Origin: Gnetum montanum
Taxonomy: Eukaryota; Streptophyta; Gnetopsida; Gnetales; Gnetaceae
DNA: 64,000 nt
Assembly: GCA_015680685.1 (NCBI GenBank)
Contig: MNCI01028301.1
Location: 62,001-126,000 of the forward strand
Direction of reading: 5' to 3'
Shown here in pieces: positions 58,000 through 64,000 of this stretch. The notes under the pieces are model-generated. The model was not told the origin of the DNA. It ran no database searches and was given only the letters and a program-made list of their open reading frames with translations. The stretch's first letter is position 1; each line of letters begins with the position of its first letter. A program made the position numbers and the translations under genes.

Positions 58000-59340
58000 A
58001 ATCTCTGATTGCTTCCCTGATGAACTCCTCTTTACAAGTGTAATAAACAATCAATCACCCATATCCACAAATTGGTATAGTAGCATTCTTACTTATCTTC
58101 TCATACAACAAATACCATAAGGGCTAGATGTTAAAAAGAAACAATAGTTTCTCCACCAAGTCAAACATTTCATGGAAATCCACAAACACCTTTACAAGGT
58201 GTGTTCTGATGGCTTGGTCCGATGGTGTGTTCCTGACACAGATTAATTGCAAGTTCTCCAAGATGCGCATGAGGGCCCTTGTGGGGGTCATTACGCTAGA
58301 AGATGAATAGCCATTCAAATATTACTAGCAGAATATTATTGACCTACATTATTTTGGGACACCCATCATTTTGTCCAATCTTGTGAGCACTTCCAACGTG
58401 ATGGGGGAATGACCACTAGAATGAAGGGTCCACAATAATAGATTCAACCCTTAGAAACCTTCGACATATGGGGTATTGATTTTATGGGGCCTATTACATC
58501 AATGTTTAATGGAAAAGCATACATTGTTGTTGCTATTGATTATTTTACAAAATGGGCTGAAGCAGCCACCATTACCGATTGTACATCATCTACCGCTGCA
58601 CAATTTGTTCAACAACAAATCGTAAATAAGTTTAGTATACCTCGTGTACTTATTTCTGATAATGGTACACATTTTACAGGTGTGACCTTTCAGAAGTTGA
58701 TGCAACGCTTAGGAGTTGAGCATAAGCTAAATATGCCACATTACCCTCAAGTGAATGGCCAAGCTGAAGTCACCAATAGAAAAATCACAAAAATTTTGAC
58801 ATGAACCATTAGCAAATATAGGCAAGATTGGAGCACCAAACTAAACGATGCTCTTTGGGCCTACCACTCCACATGGAAACTCCCTATAAGCTATTCTTCC
58901 TATGAGTTAGTGTATGGTAAACTTCCAACACTTCCTATCCAAGCTGAGCTCCATACACTATCTACAGCATGTGACCTTAACCTTGACCTCAATCTAGCAT
59001 AGAAAGAATGGTTAATGAATCTTAACTTGCTAAATGAAAAGTGATTAGCCGCCCTGTCATCCAACAAACTGCACAAGGCCTTCAACAAGCAACGTCATGA
59101 CCTAAGAGTTAGAAAAGTCAAATACCAACTAGGAGATAGGGTTCTTTATTGGAATCCCACACATGTGCCATAACAAACTAAATTTCAAATGCTATGGAAA
59201 GGACCTTATATCATTCATAAAAATTTTCCTTCAAGGGTCATGATGATCTATAAACCTAGAAGCCTGGATAAGAAATTACTGGTCAACATCCAGCAAACTA
59301 AACCTTTCCATGAGCCCAAAAATGGCTAGTACTAACACTA
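58000..59340 (+). pseudogene. Element F: integrase
   Basis: A zinc-binding region is traceable before 58440 (SCEHFQRDGGMTTR). The DDE core has Asp at 58478-58480 (GIDFMGPI), Asp at 58658-58660 (LISDNGTHF) and Glu at 58766-58768 (GQAEVTNR). The last two are 35 residues apart, the family spacing, with an open frame from 58484 to 58804. The C-terminal region (LYWNPTHVP, NIQQTKPFHEP) has several stops. Confidence 0.88.
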
Positions 59341-61215
59341 CCTCTATTGATGGACAGCTCTACTTACTATCTCAGGTCTCCTCCTTCCAACTTAATCATG
59401 GGGGAGATGGCCACTAATGCTAATTATTCTAAGCCCTCAGTTTTATCTACTTATTTTTGTTTTACACAATCATTAACATTTTTACTATTTCTCTCTATTA
59501 CATTTTTCTTGATTTATTCTCACTCTTCATATAATAAGTGCTCATGATGGTGGATTGTACTATAATAGTATTACTTACAAATGCTTGGTTTTTACCTTTG
59601 ACTTTTAATGTTGATGCTAAGATATGGTTTCTTTTGATAAAATAGGCAATGAGTCCATGTCATCCATTCAACACTATGGTCTTCCTTTGTTTTGGAAATG
59701 TACTATCCTTTTTTCTAATCAAACCTATTAATGAATTGGTAACTTGGTATTCTTCAAACCAAGGAAATATTCAAATAGATTAAAAAGGGTATGACTTCAA
59801 GGGGATTTGACACATCTATGCTGGCTATTCTCTTAGGACTTGGATGTTTTTCATAGGTTTTCTGCCATTTTGCTTTTGACTAATACCAGGAGGTTGAATA
59901 AATCAAATAAGCCTTTGCATGGTATGGTTCCCACTTAAAAAAAACTAGTGGGAATTCAAAGCACACCCCTTAGACATAATAAAGAAACATGGGCTACAAG
60001 CATTGGTTATGGAACTGGAAAGACATGTTACCCANTTTTCTTTTTGGGATGGCGGTTGCTCTGTGGAAGCATTCTTGTTGCTTCAGGAGGATGGGTTGGT
60101 CAAGTGTGTTGATGCAAGGTCACTGGATGTGGTTAGTTTTAATCTAGATTTCGCTGAATTTTATTAAGTCACCTTAACCACATAATACACAAGGGACTTT
60201 ACACAACCTTGATTTTGGGATTCCATTCCATTCTCTCTTCTTTTTCCATATTGCTTCCGTATTCTACCTCATTGTCAATTTTATGATTAGTCTATATCTT
60301 GGTCAATGCATTGTTATTCTTTGGTAAATTCTTATGGGTAAATTCTTACTATTGTCTCCATATGTCATTCCTAGAGCCTACAAACTCTTTGGTTTGTGGG
60401 TTTGTCAGGGCATAAAGGGCATGAGCCTGCTTTGGGGAGGACCCACTGGCATTCCTTTTTGGTGCAATTGTTAAGTTCTTTTCCTTAAACATTTCTTGCA
60501 ATCAACTATTTCTCATTCACCCCATCCATGACATCAGTTTTTGTTTTTCTCTTTCCTTCTATGCATTTTTATTGGCTTCACTATTGTTATTCCTCTTATC
60601 TTCCTTTTTTTTTCATTTGCCATCCTATTGCTACTGGAGGTTCACTCTTAGTCGTGGGGGCCTATCGCAAATTTTCCATTCCATTACTTATCTCACCCCT
60701 ACACCTTGGGTAGTTCTCACTTAGAAACCTCTAACCTAGTATCTGCCATACCAACAACCTAGCCAATGTGTTTCATATCGAGGCAAGACATCAACTGCAT
60801 TATATCTTATCTATTCTTCATAATTCATGATTATGGCGATCACATGAACAACGAACTGGGATAGGAGGAAGCACTCAGGATGGATTGGAGCTGGAGCATT
60901 GACGCAAGGAACATGCTTAGTCATGAGGCCATGGACGAACAATGGTGTGCACCTTTTTGACATCAGCAACAACGCACCTCATTTTCTTTTCTCTTTCTTT
61001 AAGATGTCAAATGAGGGATTGGATGTCATCTATGTACAGTGTTCACCAAAATGGTTATGAATACCAATGCTATAATATGTTTTTCGATCCATTCATCGGG
61101 CACTTTGAGTCTGTCATTCCATGTCACCATTAGTTGTCATTTAGTCAATAATCCCATACCTTTCCAATATTTTGTAAGGAACTCAAGGATGAGTTTTCAT
61201 TCAGTGGTGGGGGTA
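59341..61215 (+). other. Post-pol noncoding region of element F
   Basis: Landmark ATCATGGGGGAGATGG at 59395-59410, a T-rich tract, motif A cut at the N (60018-60034), motif B (TTGGGGAGGACCCACT) at 60432-60447, CTTAGTCGTGGGGG at 60647, and a vestigial ATGGCGATC start at 60833, homologous to 47908 in element E. Purine tract GTGGTGGGGGTA at 61204-61215. Confidence 0.65.
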
Positions 61216-62066
61216 TGATGAGTCACCAAATAAGCGATCTGATATTGGATCTGTGATATCGAATACGTGATATCGGCATTGGATCCCCAATATTGGACAT
61301 GGGATGTCAGAGCCTGTCTCATTGGCTATAAATAAGAGAAAGGGGCACTTGGTCTTGGGCATTAGTTTTTTAGTCCTTTAGTTGAACTCTTACAATTTTT
61401 CCCTTCCAAAGTTAGAATTATTTTTGAGTGCCTACAGTAGGAGTCATAGAGTGAATGGATCTTTATTTGAGCATTGTGTACCTGAGCACACCTTGTGTCC
61501 AAAAATAAAGACCTTTTTGATAAAGCTTGCAACATTCAGAATAGCTTAATTATTGCATTCAATGTTATTTACTATTATTTGATGCTTTCATTAGTTAATT
61601 AATGTTATTTCTATCAGATTATTAATTATCAATTATCAATGAATTAGCACACTCAACATGACCACATCGAGCATACGTGGAACACTTGGTAACCCAGTAA
61701 TGACTAGCGTTTGGTAATCCCAGTAGCGTTGCACTAGTTCAAGATGTGTCCAAAGAGTGGGAACAGATGCTGGTGTTAGGATTTGATTCACATTAGAGTT
61801 ACAAAAATCCATTAGTTAATTAAATCTTTTCATTGCACACACTTAGGAGACTAAGATAAAAAATATAAAAAGCATAAAAATCATATACCTCAAGTTTACT
61901 TAACCATACAATTGTGCCTTACAAGTAAGCCTGGGAAGATAACAACTACATAACTCATCCTTGTTCTGTGTAGGCGCATAAGCACTTAATCCTCAGAGTT
62001 CAACCAGATCGAGCATGAACGCTCGTATTCGTATGGTTGGGCATAGGGGTACCTTACCGCTCATCA
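61216..62066 (+). repeat. 3' LTR of element F
   Basis: TGATGAGTCACC to CGCTCATCA, a 7-bp terminal inverted repeat. Three 14-bp U3 units (61241, 61255, 61269), one fewer than the 5' LTR. TATAAATA at 61327-61334. Confidence 0.92.
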
Positions 62067-62640
62067 AAAGGCTATTCAAAAAGCTCCATTCTTGGTAAAA
62101 AATAACTTGAAGGAAGATTTTTGATTATATGTTTTTGCCTCAAATGATTCAATTGTTGCTATTTTAACTCAAAGAGATGAAGGTCAAGATGAACCAAGTG
62201 GATTTTTTGGGTATCAACTGAAAGGTTCTAAATTAAATTATTTAGATTTAGAGAAACAAGTATTCACAGTCATTAAGGCACTTCTGCATTTCAAATATTA
62301 CTTGGAAAGCTCATTGGTTCATATTATGTTAATAGAGCCTGCGGTTAAGCAATTTTTGGCTTCAAATGAAATTGGGTTGAAAAGATGGAAGTGGCTTATA
62401 AAGCTTCAAAGTTTCAAATTTTCATTGGAAATATGCAAAACTATTAAAGAAATGAAATTAGCCAAGTTAATGGTTGGAGAAAATGAAATATATGTGCTAA
62501 GGACTCATGAAGGAAACTGGTATGATGAAATTCTAGAATTCCTTAACACAAGAAAGGTTTTGAATAATTTAACTACAAGTCAAAAACGAGCTTCCTTCAA
62601 AAAGAAAAATAAATTTGTGGTTAAAGATGAAATTTTATAT
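62067..62640 (+). pseudogene. Element H: gypsy-type RNase H, catalytic residues lost
   Basis: KAIQKAPFLVKNNLKEDF resumes the frame broken at 52172. LYVFASNDSIVAILTQRDEG sits where the CDAS...GAVL catalytic strand should be, but the Asp is absent. LEKQVFTVIKALLHFKYYLE is the Glu helix, with Glu present in LEKQ. The usual TDHxxL strand reads IEPAVKQFL. This domain looks catalytically dead beyond random stops. 62302-62646 is open. Confidence 0.75.
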
Positions 62641-63712
62641 AGATAGGACTTCATAGGAGTTTTGTTGGAATGTGTTCATGATGATCAAGTCAATCCTATT
62701 TTAGAACAATTCCATGATCACGCTAATTCATTTTATGAGTCTACTAGGTCCACTATGCAACATATACTCTGCTATGGTTTTTATTGGCCTAGCATTTGTC
62801 AAGATATTAGCTTGAAAATTCAAAAATGTTATAAGTGTTAGATTCATGGACGAAAAATCAAAAAGGCTAAAGCTCCCTTAAAATCAATAATTGCAGATAT
62901 ACCATTTCAACAATGGGGCTTAGATTTTATTAGCATAATTACTCCTTCAAGAGCTTGACATAAGTTTATTCTCACAACCACTGATTATTTGCCTAAATGG
63001 TTTGAAGCAAAAGCTCTAAGGAACAGTTTAGCATCAGATGTAATTAAGTTCCTAGAAGATTAGATTCTAAGTCGCTTTGGTATACTTGAAGTGTTGATAT
63101 CCGATAATGGACCTACTTTTCAATATAAAGAATTTATAACATGGGCATCAAAGAAATCCATTTTTTTTATTTTCCTCTTCTAATTATTATCCTCAAGGGA
63201 ATGGCTTAGCTGAGTCTACAAATAAAAAACTTATTTCTTATATTACTTGCAATCTAATTGATTGTATTAAGTTTAAAAAGTCTATTAGGACATCAACTTA
63301 TAATTTAGTTTATGGTTTGCCTGCAAGAGTTATGAATAAAATTTTAAGCTTGACCTCCATTTGGTACAAAAGTATAGTGAAAAAATAGATACAGATAGGA
63401 ATTTCATGGCCTTGCTTATTAAAAGAGAAGCCAAAATGAATAGAGCTAAAAAGGACTTATTAAAAAATGCTTCTCAAGTTAAAGATGGTTCGATAGAAAA
63501 GCTATGAAAAGAACTTTTAAAATTGGTGATCTTGTATTATTATGGAATATAAAAAGGTCGAATAAATTTTCAACAAGATAGATGGGTCCCTTCCAAATTA
63601 AGAAACAGTTATCAGAAGAAGACACATACAAGTTATCCACATTAAGTGGAATAGAACTACAGCTTGCGTATAATGTTTTACATATAAAACATTACTTTGG
63701 GCAACAACCCAT
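62641..63712 (+). pseudogene. Element H: integrase
   Basis: Zinc-binding region with FHDHANSFYESTRSTMQHIL, YGFYWPSICQDI and CYKC (first His-His-Cys-Cys box). DDE core: Asp 62923-62925 (WGLDFI), Asp 63103-63105 (LISDNGPTF), Glu 63212-63214 (GLAESTNK). A one-base gain in the T run near 63163-63170 puts the Glu one frame off. The C-terminus ends near GPFQIKKQL...HIKHYF (63582-63700), a Tat-type ending. A second N is at 63713. Confidence 0.8.
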
Positions 63713-63713
63713 N

Positions 63714-64000
63714 TATATATATATACTTAGTAATAATATACATAATAAAATAATAGTTATATATATACTTATATGAGAATAATATTTAATCATAATAAGA
63801 GATGTGTGTATTACATATGTGTTAGTTTAAATATTAAATTTAATTTATCATAGGTAATCATTATTATGTGTGTTAAGTACACTTTAGTGGGAGTAGAAGA
63901 TTAAATAACCACATAGTGGAAAATTAAATTAAATAACCACATAGTGGAGATTAAATTAACCAACCGTGTGGTGGTGGAAAATGAATAAGCCACTATTGAG
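63714..64000. repeat. AT-rich end with CCACATAGTGG hairpin repeats
   Basis: A TA-rich run, then copies of a short unit (TTAAATAACCACATAGTGGA) at about 63902-63921 and 63932-63951, and a diverged copy (ACCGTGTGGTGG) at 63962. Each holds a CCAC/GTGG inverted repeat. It may be the start of the element H 3' LTR, but no partner was found. Confidence 0.4.

Larger units (their letters stand above)
52173..62066 (+). mobile_element. Element F: Athila-type gypsy element with complete domain order
   Basis: LTRs 52173-53040 and 61216-62066, near-identical flanks AAAAG on both sides (one base shared with the LTR end). Gag, PR, RT, RNase H and IN are all present in order, but with many CAG>TAG/TGG>TAG-type stops. 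No third gene beyond a trace. Inserted in pol of element H. The N at 60035 marks a join where about 70 bp is missing relative to element E. Confidence 0.9.
27900..63712 (+). mobile_element. Element H (host): Tat-type gypsy element broken by D, E and F
   Basis: Four segments (about 27900-28190, 40579-40840, 49136-52172, 62067-63712) read as one plus-strand gypsy element once D, E and F are removed. Reading frames resume across the E and F junctions: DMA|QI at 40840/49136 and EIKK|AIQKAPF at 52172/62067. The IN and linker sequences (WGLDFI, TTDYLPKW, GNFAWSY) are of Tat type. The left end and both LTRs are not identified; a 3' LTR may start after 63713. Confidence 0.75.

Overview
This window looks like nuclear DNA of a large-genome land plant, quite possibly a gymnosperm. 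That guess rests on the AT-rich composition and on the dense pile of old, nested, heavily decayed Ty3/gypsy LTR retrotransposons. I see no intact host gene. The primer-binding sites, LTRs and pol motifs are plant gypsy types. Almost every in-frame stop I checked can be derived from CAG, CAA, CGA or TGG by C>T or G>A, as expected from long decay of methylated DNA. The letters A-F below are my own element names.

Left part (1-17.7 kb). 1-616 is the R-U5 part of an Athila-type LTR cut by the window edge. A minus-strand chromovirus-like element (element B, 761-17708, target duplication CTAGT) inserted into a tRNA-Met-like sequence. A plus-strand Athila-type element (element A, 1361-11755) later inserted into the 3' tail of B.

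Middle (17.7-28 kb). This holds SINE- or tRNA-like pieces, a plastid-type trnS-UGA pseudogene, a minus-strand gag-PR-only element with two ~815 bp LTRs (element C, 19107-23310), about 3 kb with nothing I can name, and the 3' end of another minus-strand chromovirus (chromodomain plus LTR).

Right part (28-64 kb). One old Tat-type element (the host, H) was broken three times. Element D (minus strand, 28191-40578, TSD TTAAC/TTAAT) and element E (40841-49135, TSD GCTCA) lie in its gag. Element F (52173-62066) lies at the RT/RNase H boundary. H reads gag, PR, archaeal-type RNase H, RT, degenerate gypsy RNase H, integrase, which is an unusual order.

A, D, E and F form one Athila-like group. All have a tRNA-Asp primer-binding site, LTRs ending TGATGAG...CTCATCA (modified in A), and a U3 built from 14-bp units. 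Their gag and, where kept, pol are homologous, and they share conserved motifs in a long 3' noncoding region. A and D also carry a third gene: a U3-like internal promoter module, a spliced 5' leader (intron of about 290-299 bp whose AG abuts the ATG), then an ORF with a globular N-terminal part and a coiled-coil tail. E and F keep only a trace of it. This retrotransposon-borne transcription unit is the most interesting thing in the window.
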